Of a stretch of DNA of 64,000 nt, positions 22,208-33,290 are shown in pieces; within the stretch, counting starts at the first letter, position 1; every line of letters begins with the position of its first letter. Source of the DNA: Thermothielavioides terrestris NRRL 8126 (Eukaryota > Ascomycota > Sordariomycetes > Sordariales > Chaetomiaceae); contig NC_016457.1 in the NCBI RefSeq assembly GCF_000226115.1, forward strand, positions 6,324,001 through 6,388,000, given 5' to 3'. The notes below the pieces were generated by a model, which saw nothing but the letters and a program-made list of their open reading frames with translations, did not search any database and had not been told where the DNA came from. The position numbers and the translations under genes were made by a program.

Positions 22208-23505
22208 ACTTGTCCCCTGGGATGCTGTTGATGATTAATGTGGTTTTGATCCCTACCGACTTGGAAGGATGTGCTACATTCAACCTCGGCTACGTTCTCA
22301 CCTTCGTAGGTTCATGGCGTTAACACGCCTAGGAGACCACAACAAAGGCAAGGACTGTCGATGGTGTTTTCGTGCCCCGCCTTGACAGGATTCCATCACC
22401 TCGTGCTGTCTCCCCACGAAGCTGGTTCTCAGGGAGTAGTAAGTGGTCCTGGCACCGGCAAATCCGGATGCCCACATCTCGGGAATTCCGACGTGCTCCA
22501 CCACGGACCCCGACTCGGCCGACTTCTCCGGCATCCAGCCTCCCATGCTACAATTGTGGCAGGCACGAAGGACTCAGACCGATAGGTTTGACAGTCAGAA
22601 ACTTGCATGTGTATGAAAATCTAACCAAGCGCTGACGCTCTATGATGATACAACCGAGAAATCCAAGGAAAAGGGGTGTTTAGGAGTATCTGCTGTCACC
22701 GGTGACTTGGGCAGGCGTCATGCAATTCACATGCAATTCAAGAACCCTAATAAAAGCCGACCTAGGTACTAGACCTTGACTGTGCCACCGCCCAGTAAGT
22801 GGTGAAGCGAAGCTTAGCTGCACCTTGCCTTTTTGAGGTGGTCGAACTGGCTTGCGGTGGCACAGCCACAACGCCACAAACGCTATGACGTCATCACTAC
22901 CCTTGACAGCACCTACCACACTACATCTTCAAGAGAAGTCAAGGCGGAATTGATATTCTAATACATACCAAAAGCTGTCAACAGCTTGAGAAGGTAGATA
23001 TTACCCCTCTATATAGCTATAGGATTGACACTGTGTTCGAGACGGCCGAAAACAGGAAAGCTTGGTCCTAATACGGTATAGCGAACTGTGGCATCCAATC
23101 GCTGCAACGAAAACTCTGGAGGATTTGCCTGGTAAATGAAGCAAAGCTTCTGACTTTGCTTACACTGTGTACACAGTACCTAGCGCAAGACTCGTCATTG
23201 AAGCTTCGCTTTAATCAAGGGCGCTATTTCAAGGAGCCCCTAAAACCCCCATGACATTACATCTGACCGTACTTGGAAACCCAGATGCCCATATATCTCA
23301 TTCTGGTGCTCGGTATCCAAACACATGCCTTCCAGCCTGAACCCTTTCCAAGATGCTTGCCCCCCTGCACATGCACAGCCTTCCCATTCCCAGAAGAAAA
23401 GACGTCAGAGACAAAGAAGAGAAAAAGAGCAAAGAAACAGGAAGCAAAACCCATCCACGCCTGAATTCCAAACCCCGCCCGGCCTCAGCTGATGATGTTA
23501 AGTTG
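22208..23505. other. Intergenic with AAGCTTCGCTT inverted words
   Basis: No gene recognised. GAAGCGAAGCTT occurs near 22805 and its complement AAGCTTCGCTT near 23202. A related GAAGCAAAGCTTC lies near 23137. These could be ends of a decayed short element, but target duplications are not clear. The rest is AT-richer than the genes. Confidence 0.35.
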
Positions 23506-26500
23506 TTAACAGGGCAGCGACCCCCGCATCCGATCCTGACAGTCCCAAAGCCGCTCCATCACGTCGGCCGGCACCAGGCCCTGGTCGTCGACGTCCTGCA
23601 GCACCTCGAACTGCCGGTCCAGCGCGCCGCGCAGCGCCTCCAGCGCCGCCCGCAGCCGCTCGTTCTCGCCCCGCAGCCGCTTGTTCTCGTCCCGCAGGTC
23701 CGCGTTGTGCCGCTGCAGCCGGCAGACGCACCGCTGCCGCTGGGGCGGCTGCTGCTGCTGCGGTTGCTGCTGCTGCTGCTGCTGCTGTTGCGGTTGCGGG
23801 GTCGTGAAGCAGGTGCACACGGTCAAGGTCGGCGGGGACGATTGGTCGGGCAGGGCGGCGGTCGGGGTGGGGAGCTGGTCGGGTTCGGCGTGGGAAGCTG
23901 GGGTGGGCAGTGATCCGGCGGCTGGTGCGGCTGTGGCTGCGAAATTGGGAGCCGGAGCAGGATCGGGATCGGGATCGGGGTGTGTGGCCGGGTCTGGGAC
24001 CGGGTCGGCGAGGGGGAGGCTGAAGTCGAAATCCTGCTCGCCGAACAGGAGGTTGTCCAAGTCTAGGATGGAGCTGGGGGGCGCGTCCGGCAGCTCCGGC
24101 AGGGATATGTCTATTGCCTGCAGCGTCGTGGTGCTGGGCGGAGGGGCGATGGCGGGCGGATTAGAGACAGCGATGTTGTCAACTGGGGCCTGCCCCTCCC
24201 CAGCTGCGGTGTGTACGGGCCGAGGGCTTGCCTGGCTCCCGCGCTCTTGCTGTGGCTCTTGGAGCGGCGAAGGGCCCGGGGTTAGCATGCGGTCAGCCCG
24301 CTGCGCTATTTCTCCCGGACTGGCACCGCCTCCGTTCCCGTCCAGGGGCGTGGAAGTTGGCAGGTTGCCCCCCGAACTGGGAGTCCACATGCTGTCAGGG
24401 CTGAAGTCGGGGCTTGGCCCGTTGGGAAAATTCGAATATTGATTGGACATGGGCGTGCGGCACGGCGACCAGACATAGTCTGCCGAAGAATAAATGGTCA
24501 GTAATGCCGGCTGTGAACACTCAAGCGCTGGCTTGGCTTACATGGCGTGTACTTGGCCCTGTAGCCATCCGGTCCGTGCTCTGGTATATCTGGGAACAGA
24601 ATGCCGAATATCCGATACCAGGCGTTGTCGCTTTGGTTGGCAACCCGCTCCGCCTTGAGCTGCGCGGTCTCGGACGCCGACAACCAAAGCTTCGGGGGAC
24701 TTTGCCGCTTGATGCACTTCCTAGTTTCCTGACACCTCTTAGCGTCGTCAACCTTCTTGTACGCTTTCCAGCAGTTTGGGCAGTGGTGGTCTATTCCGTG
24801 GCTTTCAAGTAGGTGTTGTCTGTGATCCGGCGCTCTGTCAGCAGGCCTCGTAAGCAAACCAGGCAGGGGGCTCGATGGAACCAACTTCACCCGCGAGACG
24901 CTATCCCAGCCGAATTCCGTTTTCGACCCATGCGGCCTTCCACAGAGCGGGCTCTCGCCGGGAAAGCGCTTTTGGTAAGGGCAGGCGTAGGACTTCTTGC
25001 AGCTGATATCTTTGCCTGGTGGTCCCATGACATCTCGCCTCTTCGGGGACCGCGAATCCTCGCCACCGTCGTCATCACCAGAGCCACCGCTTCGAGGCCG
25101 TTTCGCTGGGCAGTTGCCCGAGCCTGGGGCTCCAGAGTGCGATGCCTGACCGGTCGTTGACCATGCTCCGCTTGTTGGTGGATCTCGGCGGCCAGTGTCA
25201 CCGTCCATGGGACACTGCGTGGTGCTGGCATCGTCACCATAGGCCTCGGCTCGGCGACGAAAGCACGCTTCCAAAATGCTGCCAGCGAACCGCTCGAGCC
25301 CAAGTTCACTTCCCCCTTCGTACCAGCTTTCCGGCCAAGGAGTGGGAGATCTGGAAAGCTCTTGCGCATCCATGTCCTCATCCTCGGTTTCTAAGCCATC
25401 CGTCTCGTTCGGTTCAGCATCCGCAAGACGGCCGCCCTCAAGGTCTTCAGCGTACGAGAGCCCCGACTCGGCAGACTGACCTGCCTCTTCAGAGCCAGGA
25501 GCCATGGCGGCGTCGCACTCCGGTTCGATATCCATCGTTGTGGCGTCTGCCGTGTTTTTCGAAGAGTGTGTCGAAGCATTTACGCCCCGGTGCCCACACG
25601 AAAAATCCCCGTTGGGAGTTGGCTGCGAAATGCACGTGGTCGAGGACCCATCACTTGCCGTCGTGGTGTGACCTATACCGCTGACCGATTCGCTCCGGTC
25701 ATGATTGGATGGCAAAGGTTTCGGTCGAGACGGAAGCTCGATCGACGTCTCAGGCTCCGTCCATGCGCCTGCTTTTTCGATGGTCTCGCACAAAATATTT
25801 TTCGATGCAGGAGGCACGGCGGCAACGAGCGAGTCCGGAGTGCGGCTGGAGGGCCAGAACGGAGGAGACTCAAAGGCGGAGCCGTATCCGCTGTCAGTAC
25901 TTCTGCTGGAAACGCTCGTCGTGCTCCCCCGAGAGAGCTCGGAATCCGTGGAATCGAAAGCGGAGGGATTCGGGGCCCTGTCCTCCGCCTTGCGCTTCAC
26001 CATGTCTGCTTGGGGGACGGCCATGCGGCCGCGGTTGGTCGACCTGCCTGGACCGTGGGAGTCGCATTTGGCTACGGCTTCGTCTGTGGGATTCCTGGGG
26101 ACCTGCCATTTCGCCCTCAGCACAGACAAACCGACGGCCCGTTTCTTGCCGTGGGATGCCCCACGTGATCGTCGGGGAGAGCAATACTCGCTCATGGCTA
26201 GCCGGTTGGGCTCTGCAGCAACGAGAGAGTCAGAGATTGCGTGAGGCTGTATCGGAGGGAGAGCGGCAACGTTGCTGATCGAACCCTGAGGTGACGCCCG
26301 TGCTGCAAATCCCGGGCTGAACTGAAAGTCTGGAGGCGCGGTGCCATCGAGAGGCTGTCCTCCCCTGCAACGAGGGTTAGAACGCTCAACTGAGGCGAGC
26401 GGAAACGCCGGCAGACTCACGGGTAGCAGTGCTCCATCGGCAGTTCTGGCGTCCACAGATTGCTGAGTTGCGCAGGCTGGACCGTTTCTGAGCATGAGAA

Positions 26501-26692
26501 ATGCCCTCCCAAATACAAGGGAGGAGACACCGTCTTGGGCGGCGGAGGGTTTTCTATGGCGCGCATCCAGTCAGCCAAAGTTCTCTGTCCTGCAGTGTGT
26601 TTCAGTAGGCGCCTGGCCTCCGGGTAGGCCGCACCTGGATATCCGGATTCATCGTCTCGAAAGTCGAAAGACTCGAAACAGTCGTCCGGCAT
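23506..26692 (-). CDS. Large fungal protein with atypical zinc-finger block, polyQ and C-terminal coiled coil
   Basis: Four exons, 26692-26421, 26364-24886, 24819-24542 and 24479-23506, join in phase to 1000 aa. What look like three separate frames are one gene. The first ~550 residues are Ser/Pro/Asp-rich and probably disordered, with a KRPRSGG...SPKRRD basic patch. A Cys/His block follows: SYACPYQKRFPGESPLCGRP, then SRVKQHLLESHGIDHHCPNCWKAYK and the nearby RCQETRKC. It resembles the divergent C2H2-like finger found in large fungal proteins with WYRIFGILFPDIPEHGPDGY downstream. The 66-nt intron between exons 2 and 3 is in-frame; removing it gives the normal RVKQHLLESHG spacing. Exon 4 contributes PYYVWSP, an acidic/proline segment, a polyQ stretch and a leucine-rich coiled coil (LRDENKRLRGENERLRAALE). 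A nuclear or scaffolding role is inference. Confidence 0.75.
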
Positions 26693-27509
26693 GCCGGGCA
26701 AAGCTTGCTAGTTCTCGGGATGCAGAAGGTCGGCGGGTGTGGGAGGGAGTGCTTTCCGTCCGGACTGAACTGTTCGACGCCAGCCGCATTCACAAGGAGG
26801 CCTCCGGGCTGCCTGGAGGAGCTCTGGTATGTCAGGATGCGCAGGCGTCCCCTTATGCGCACGCTAAGCCAAGTCGGTGAGTGGTGTGGTTACACAGGAC
26901 ACATCTGTGACACTGCCGCGTTGGGGGCCGGCGGCTATGCGGACGCATGCGCATGCGGGTACGACCCGATGGTCTGTTGCTTCAGAGTAGATAATCAATG
27001 CCACGATGGAGCAACTCAAACTCGTGAACATCAAGAGATGGCAGTTGAGACTCTACTTCAAGCTTTTCTAGGTTCCTAAGAAGCTCGAAACTACCTAGAC
27101 AGCAGTCTATAACCTGGCTGCGACGGAGCTAGGCTAAACACAACTACGCCTATCGCCGGCCCAGCACATTCGTAGCCAAACCAAGCTCCTGAATCCCATA
27201 CGGGGACACATAGATGAGCAAACTATTGACATGGAAACGCACATAGACTCATTGTGAACTATGAGCGCCCATATGGGGAGTTCAGAGAAATACATATACG
27301 CAAAACACCCAAGACACTCTGTTCTCTTGTTTCTTTCCTCTGTAATCAAAACGTCCTCTTTGCTCATTTTCGGTGGTATCTCTACAACGCCCACAAAACA
27401 GGAAAGGCCCGGACATTCGCTGCCTCGACCAACCGTTGTCTTCGCGCGAAAGATTAGTTAATTTCGATCTCCCTACTTGCCAAACGCTAAGCTCTCTATA
27501 TTCAGTGCG
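26693..27509. other. Intergenic between divergent genes
   Basis: Promoter space for the 1000-aa gene (-) and the small gene at 27510 (+). Short frames only. A GCATGCGCATGCG word of alternating purine-pyrimidine lies near 26945-26957. Nothing else was recognised. Confidence 0.4.
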
Positions 27510-27853
27510 ATGGATCCCAAATCTGCATGGGCTCACAACTGGGTTGCGCCCGCAAGCCTGTAAGTCTCCTCTGCAGATTGTCCAGCGGCGACCCTATGGG
27601 AGATGATTAACTGAAGTTCGGCAGAAGCCCTTGCAGCCGCGCTGCCAACCCTGCACCGCCCACTGTCGCCGCGACCATTGGATCCGGCCCAGGGGCAAGG
27701 AACTACGGACACAGCCCAAACGAATCCAGCGGCGCTTATGATAAAGGCAGAACGGACCCCGTGGCCCATGTTGGCAGCCAGTTCACAGCCAGTGAGGGCC
27801 AACGAGGCGGTGCAAGCGGGCCAGGTTATGGGGAATTGGTGGTAGAGGAATGA
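27510..27853 (+). CDS. Small hydrophilic protein, unknown
   Basis: Proposed two exons, 27510-27559 and 27625-27853 (GTAAGT donor, GGCAG acceptor, TTAACTG branch), giving 92 aa. A second acceptor at 27636 keeps the same frame. The product starts MDPKSAWAHNWVAPAS and ends in a glycine-, serine- and aspartate-rich tail (YGHSPNESSGAYDKGRTDP, ASGPGYGELVVEE). No signal peptide or membrane segment is evident. The composition resembles small disordered fungal proteins, but no family was recognised. The good splice signals and compositional coherence argue for a gene; the antisense frame (27533-27856) is the competing reading. Confidence 0.45.
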
Positions 27854-28334
27854 CACTTAAATTGTAGGGGTGCATGTATGATGTGTTTGACATAGCACTG
27901 TGTAACAAATCACCTAGGTATTCAGAGGTAGCGTGGATCGAGCTGTTGTTCACCGCGGGGCTCGGTGCAAATCGAAAATTAAGGTAACCTAATTACCTTC
28001 CTACACAGTTCTCACACTTGTCAGTGAAGGAACCCCAAGCACAGCTCGCAGAATTCTCTCATCTCCCGCGCTGTGGGCCCCCACGTGGCAGCCCCGCGCT
28101 TGAGATCGCCTGGGTCAAGCGCCCCTCATCAAGATTTTCCATGGGCCGAAAAACTGTCTCACACACAAAACCGACGCTGTGGCCCGGGGTACTAGGTGTA
28201 CACAGTGGAAGTTCTCCTCTGCAAACAATCCTGTAACTCGCCTGCCTTACTTTTTTCTACCCCTCTCTTTTCCTCGTTGCTTCGCAGTCCATTCCCACGC
28301 CCTGGCAATTTGCTGCTGCAACTAGTCGCAAACA
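27854..28334. promoter_or_regulatory. Promoter region of the SAICAR synthetase gene
   Basis: 480 bp before the ADE1 start. A CT-rich stretch (28245-28280, with CCCCTCTCTTTTCC) lies 55-90 bp before the ATG, as in many highly expressed fungal genes. No TGACTCA site was seen in this segment. Confidence 0.4.
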
Positions 28335-30131
28335 ATGGCTTCGTCCGAGGTACTCACCAGCATCCCGATCACCTCTCTTCCTCGGATATCGCAGGGCAAA
28401 GTCAGGTACGAAAGTCTTGAGGCCAGCAGCAATAAATCAAAAGGCAGAAAAGGAAAAGAGAGAATAAAAAGGGGCAGGAGAAAAAACATATCTTCTGTGT
28501 CTCGTCCCGCACAACAGCTGCTAACAACGGCCACCCCACAGGGACCTCTTCTCCCTCCCCGACAGCGGAAAACCCAAGCTGCTTTTCGTGACTTCGGGTA
28601 AGCACACCTTCTTTCACAACTCCTTACTGTCAAGAGTGTCTTCGCATACCCTACTTCAGGCTTGCTCACTGCCCATTCCGCAGACCGTATCAGCGCCTAT
28701 GACGTCATTCTCAAGGTGAGCAAACATCCAAGAAGTCAAGTTGGGGGGTGTAAGTTGCCCGGGCGTGTTGCAGTACGGCTCACTTTCGCCCTCTCAGAAT
28801 GGCATTCCAACCAAGGGCGCCATCCTAACCCTGATATCGGCCAAATGGTTCGACGCCCTCTCCTCTCGCGTTCCGGGCTTGAAGCATCATTTCCTGCACC
28901 TCGGTCCGCCTCCGTCGTCCGGCCTTCTCGCCCCGGATGAGGAGAAGCTGCTTCGTGGCCGTTCCATGACTGTCCGGTATGCGTATCGAACCCCGGGTAG
29001 TGTGTCTTCTTGTACTGACTTGCCGTTGCGCAGCCGCTTGAAGGTCTTTCCCATCGAAGCTATTGGCAAGTAGCTTCTTCACAGCTCACGGAGCCGTCCA
29101 AGCCTCTAACAAATCACCGAGCAGTCCGCGGCTACGTTACGGGCAGCGCCTGGGCAGAGTAAGGTTACCCTCACCCACGGGAGGTCCTCCCTCCGACTGA
29201 CTCCTCCCGCTGCAAGGTACGAGAAGACGCAGACGATCCACGGCCTGCCGCAGCCCGCCGGGCTCGCCCGCTGCCAGCGCCTCCCGCAGCCCATCTACAC
29301 GCCCTCCACCAAGGCCGAGCTCGGCGACAAGGACGTCAACATCTCGCCCGACGAGGCCAGGAAGATCGTCGGCGACAAGTACGCCTCGCGCATCGAGGAG
29401 CTCGCCCTGGCCTGCTACAAAGCCGGCGCCGCCTACGCCGAGGAGCGCGGCATCATCATCGTGAGTGTCGCCCGTCGTGGGTCGTGGGGGGATGCTAGGC
29501 AGGATCCCACCCCCGAAATACATGGCCGCTGACCCTCCCATGCCCTCCGCAGGCGGACACCAAGTTCGAGTTCGGTCTGGACGAAGAGACCGATGAGATC
29601 TATCTCGTCGACGAGGTCTTGACGTGAGTCATGCTCCCCCCTTTGATCCAAGGATATCTCGTTGACGCGAATCCGCACAGGCCCGACTCCTCTCGTTTCT
29701 GGAGCAAGGCCGACTACCAAGGTATATCCTCCAAGATCCCGCGCTGCCGATTTCAATAATTGCTAACACGCTCCGCAGTCGGCCGCGAACAGGATTCCTG
29801 TGCGTGTTACCCGATCTAACCGTCCATTGTTCAACGGGCGAGGAGACAGCTCAACTAACTCGTCCATGCTAACCGTGCGCTAGTCGACAAGCAGGTGCTC
29901 CGGAACTGGCTGACCGACAACGGCCTGGTACGTCTTCTCTTTCGTTTCTCCGCCCCGCTCGCCTGGCTGGGCCAAGCCCAGACCAAAGCTGATGGCCGAG
30001 TGCAGAAAGGAAAGCCGGATGTCGAGATGCCGCCCGAGGTCGTCGAGAAGACCAAGGCGCGCTACACTGAGGTCTTTGAGCGTCTGACGGGGAACAGCCT
30101 GGAGGAAGCCCTGAGCAAGTTGAGTGCTTAG
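28335..30131 (+). CDS. ADE1: Phosphoribosylaminoimidazole-succinocarboxamide synthase (SAICAR synthetase)
   Basis: Twelve exons: 28335-28405, 28542-28597, 28684-28715, 28798-28976, 29034-29065, 29125-29158, 29217-29460, 29553-29623, 29681-29721, 29779-29799, 29884-29927, 30006-30131; 316 aa. It joins CAIR and aspartate with ATP in step 7 of purine synthesis, in the cytosol. Both family signatures are present once exons are joined: VFPIEAIVRGYVTGSAW and IIIADTKFEFG. The N-terminal KVRDLFSLPDSGKPKLLFV loop and DRISAYDVILKNGIPTKGAI are also present. The intron after 29065 uses a GC donor (GCAAGT); no GT donor keeps the IEAIVRGY signature. Exon 10 is only 21 nt and exons 3, 5 and 6 are 32-34 nt. 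Length is normal for the single-domain fungal enzyme. This is the firmest function in the window. Confidence 0.95.
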
Positions 30132-30924
30132 CCTAGGCCCTTGGGCTTTACGGCGAGGGCCGTTCCGTGCTAGGGAGCTCCCTCCTGCGTCCATACTTGG
30201 ATTACTTGGCTTTTTAGACTGGCAATGCGCAAATCCACAGAAAATATGGGGTCGGTGTAAGAGCAAGAGAGCGGAGGTCGAATTGTTGGCCTCGTGGATA
30301 TTTGAAGAGCTGCGTCCATTCCGAAACTGACATCCAGGGGTCCGAGGCTGTGTTGATACGGCTGCCGGGACAACACGCAACACGTTGGTGAGCGAGGACC
30401 GCCAAGCTGCTATACGCGTATCGCAGCTGTGGAGCTGTGAATTGAGGCCCTGCCCGATTGTCCCGCGTATAGGTTTTTCAGCGGGTCCATCCCGCGCGGG
30501 TCGGTGGCTGATTGGACACGGATTCGACAAGGCGATACGCGTATCCGGCCCTCTCCGCGGCCGGGGTCATGACGGGCTGTGAACTGGCGACAGTAAAAAT
30601 GCGTGTGTGGCTGAGATCCGACTTCTGGAGTCTGGACTGGTCCCAACTTGCGTCAACAGTGCTTTGAGCATGGATGCGACACGCGTCGGCAGGATACGAC
30701 CGCCAGGGCTGCGACTAAGGGGAGGTGGTCGTTCTGCTATATTTAATCGTTTGCATGTCCCTCCTTGAATCATCGCCGCTCCGTTCCAAGTCAACTCTTC
30801 TGCAGGTTCCAGTTCGATCACAGCGACTTCATCGACGGCGGTAGCCCTACCGGAGTCCCCCTCCCGCCGTGCCCGTCCTTCTTCGAAAACCCACGCGCAC
30901 AAGACGAGTCGGTACCGAAACGCC
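30132..30924. other. Intergenic with two ACGCGT palindromes
   Basis: 3' flank of ADE1 and promoter of the RTA1-like gene. Apart from the ATACGCGTAT pair listed separately, it has a CCGCGCGGG word near 30491-30500 and a TATATTTA word near 30738. No coding potential was recognised. Confidence 0.45.
30412..30544. promoter_or_regulatory. Two copies of palindrome ATACGCGTAT
   Basis: The 10-bp perfect palindrome ATACGCGTAT occurs at 30412-30421 and 30535-30544, 123 bp apart, in the promoter of the RTA1-like gene. Its core ACGCGT is the MluI cell-cycle box recognised by Mbp1/Swi6-type factors in ascomycetes. Use as such here is inference. Confidence 0.5.
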
Positions 30925-32149
30925 ATGGACGACGACTCGAACGGCTATCAAGAGTTCAAGCTGTACCGCTACACCCCGAGCACCGCGGCCAATGTGATCT
31001 TTATCCTCCTCTTTGCCGCAACGGCAATGGGCCATATATTCCTCCTAGTGCGCAGGCGGACATGGTACTTCATCCCGTTCGTCATCGGCTGTCTCTGTGC
31101 GTTCCTCCCTAGTTCCGTGGTGAACTTCCTCCGGCGTCGAGCTCCCCAACCCGTTAACCAACGCGGATGCAGTTGAGGCGATCGGATACATCGGACGGGT
31201 CATGTCGGCGAAGGAAGCCCCGAATTACACCCTGGGCCCGTACATCATGCAGACGCTACTCATCCTGCTGGGACCGGCGCTGTTCGCAGCCTCCATCTAC
31301 ATGATCCTCGGGCGCTTGATCCGGCTGCTGGGCGCCGAGGAGTACGCCCTCGTACGCACGAGCTGGATGACCAAGATCTTCGTCACGGGCGACGTGCTGT
31401 CTTTTCTCGGGCAGAGTGCCGGTAAGTGGCGCCCCCTTCTCCAGCCCGATATTCGTGGAACAGCATCAGAGGTAAACACTAACACCCTTCCTTACGTTAC
31501 TTTACTCTAAGGCGGCGGACTCATGGCCCAAGCCAAGACCGCCGACGACCAGCAGACAGGCGAGAACGTGATCCTCGGCGGCCTGGGCATCCAGATCCTG
31601 TTCTTCGGCTTCTTCATCGCCACGGCCATCGTCTTCCACGCGCGCATCGCGAAGAGGCCGACCGCGCAGTCCTACTCCGTCCCAGGGCCCTGGAAGACGC
31701 ACATCCTGGCGCTGTACGCCGGCAGCGTGCTGATCCTGGTGCGCTCCGTCTTCCGCATGGCCGAGTTCGCCCTCGGCAACGACGGCGTGCTGATGCGCAG
31801 CGAGGCGTACCTGCTCGCCCTCGACAGCGCCCTCATGTGGCTCGTCACCGCCGTCTTTCTGTGGAGCCACCCGTCGCGCGTGCTGGTCGGGGGCAAGGAC
31901 GAGGTGGTCGGCGTCGGCCTCGAGAGCGGGCTCGGGCGGCGGGGCGAGCGTCGCCGTGGCACCGCCGAGAGCTCCTACCAGATGCTGGCGGTGCCGTTGC
32001 AGGATGTTGGCGCGGTGAAGGCGGCGCCGTCGTCGCCCTATGATAGCGACCTGACCGCCGGGAGGGTGAAAGGGCCGAGGGAGTACTCTGGGCGGTATGA
32101 CGCCCCGCCGGCGAGGGGGCTTGAATATTCGAACTCGTACGGGCGGTGA
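30925..32149 (+). CDS. RTA1-like multi-pass membrane protein
   Basis: Three exons, 30925-31096, 31173-31421 and 31512-32149, give 352 aa (donors GTGCGT and GTAAGT; acceptors GCAG and TAAG). Seven hydrophobic segments fit the RTA1/RSB1 family of fungal lipid-translocating or stress-resistance membrane proteins. Family blocks include YTPSTAANVIFILLFAATAM near the start, FEAIGYIGRVMSAKE, YIMQTLLILLGPALFAASIY, FVTGDVLSFLGQSAGGGLMA, and RSVFRMAEFALGNDGVLMRS before the last helix. The C-terminal ~90 residues are hydrophilic and probably cytosolic. It should lie in the plasma membrane; the ligand or lipid is unknown. Two ACGCGT palindromes precede it. Confidence 0.9.
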
Positions 32150-32782
32150 GGAATACAGGGGATGCGGCGTGTAAGGGTCTCGGGGTCTGGACAGCGTTGA
32201 CATGCTGCGTGCGAGAGGGCAACGCGCTCAATGAGGCTGTATTGCTGGCGGATTATCCCTTGTTTCGGGTGCGTTATAGACCACTATTACTAGTTTATAT
32301 GTGTAACACAGTACATCTTGGTCTTTGGGAAGAAGATCTCGCGTCATATGGCTGCTGGCGACGACTAGCTGAGCGGAAGGGAACTTGTCGACTTGGGAAA
32401 AGGGCGGAAACCTAAGACAAGTGATCTTGCCTGCGCGTGCGCCTTGCGGTCAGATTAATGACATTCCAGGGGCACCGACGGTTGGCCACAACCGCCACAG
32501 TTCCGCTTTGTTCCGTATCTGCACTTGCAAGTGCCCACATCGGTCAAGTTATGTGGCGGTCGACTGCTGCGTCTCCCACTCACCCTGGAGTCAATCTTGC
32601 TGTAACACAGGCTAAGGCTCAGAGGAGGACGACGCATTGTATTGATTGTCGCCCAATGATGTTGCATCATGCGCCAGCTACTAGCTAGACACTCTTGATG
32701 TCCTAACGAATTCAAACATGATCACCGAATGGCCGACAGGATAGCAGGAGAATCCCCCCAACAGCCGCTGCCGAGCATGCGC
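32150..32782. other. Intergenic between convergent genes
   Basis: 3' flanks of the RTA1-like (+) and EthD (-) genes. No recognisable feature. Confidence 0.4.
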
Positions 32783-33290
32783 TTAGGCGGTGGCCGCTAC
32801 ACGAGCGTCGCTGCTGGTGAGCTGGACGATCTCGTGGCCGATGACAAAGTGACCGATGGAAAAGTTGATCCGCGCCCGGGCGTCCTTCTCGAGCTCGATC
32901 CACTCGGGATCTTGGGTGAGTGCAACAAGGTCGTTCGGGCTGCGCAGCCAGTAGGACAGGACGAGATCGTAGTCGGAAACCGTCCATTCCAGCCGTCCCA
33001 GGTCGTTCTTCAGCACATTCCGGTAAGCCTCGCGGAGCTCTGGCGGGGTTACCGTCTGGCAGCCGCGCGATTGAAGTTAGCAGGGAGCAGTGCTTGTGTA
33101 TTCGAGGTGCTTGACGGCGTGATCCGATTCTTACCTGCGCAAACTGGACAATGCCGTGTTTTTTCATGATGGGAACAGTTCTGGGAGGATACTCCACCGT
33201 AGCCCACTTGATGAAATCTTCAAATGGGATGTCGCTCTTCCTGTAGACGCAGATGTCGAACTTGAGAAGTTGGGGGGTTTCGCCGGCCAT
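32783..33290 (-). CDS. EthD-domain protein
   Basis: Two exons, 33290-33135 and 33055-32783 (phase 0; GTAAGA donor, TGCCAG acceptor), give 142 aa. The fold is a ferredoxin-like alpha/beta barrel of the EthD/dimeric family: MAGETPQLLKFDICVYRKSD, then FIKWATVEYPPRTVPIMKKHG, and in exon 2 ELREAYRNVLKNDLGRLEWT, VSDYDLVLSYWLRSPNDLVA, FSIGHFVIGHEIVQL. In fungi such proteins act as dehydratases or cyclisation helpers on aromatic polyketides, or have unknown roles. No polyketide synthase is present in this window, so a stand-alone role is equally possible. It is cytosolic by sequence. Confidence 0.85.

Noticed and set aside
23506..24450. Separate bZIP gene
   Set aside because: The coiled coil lacks a basic region and splices in phase to the upstream zinc-finger gene.
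32783..33290. Part of a polyketide gene cluster
   Set aside because: EthD proteins can be cluster members, but no synthase or other tailoring gene adjoins it.
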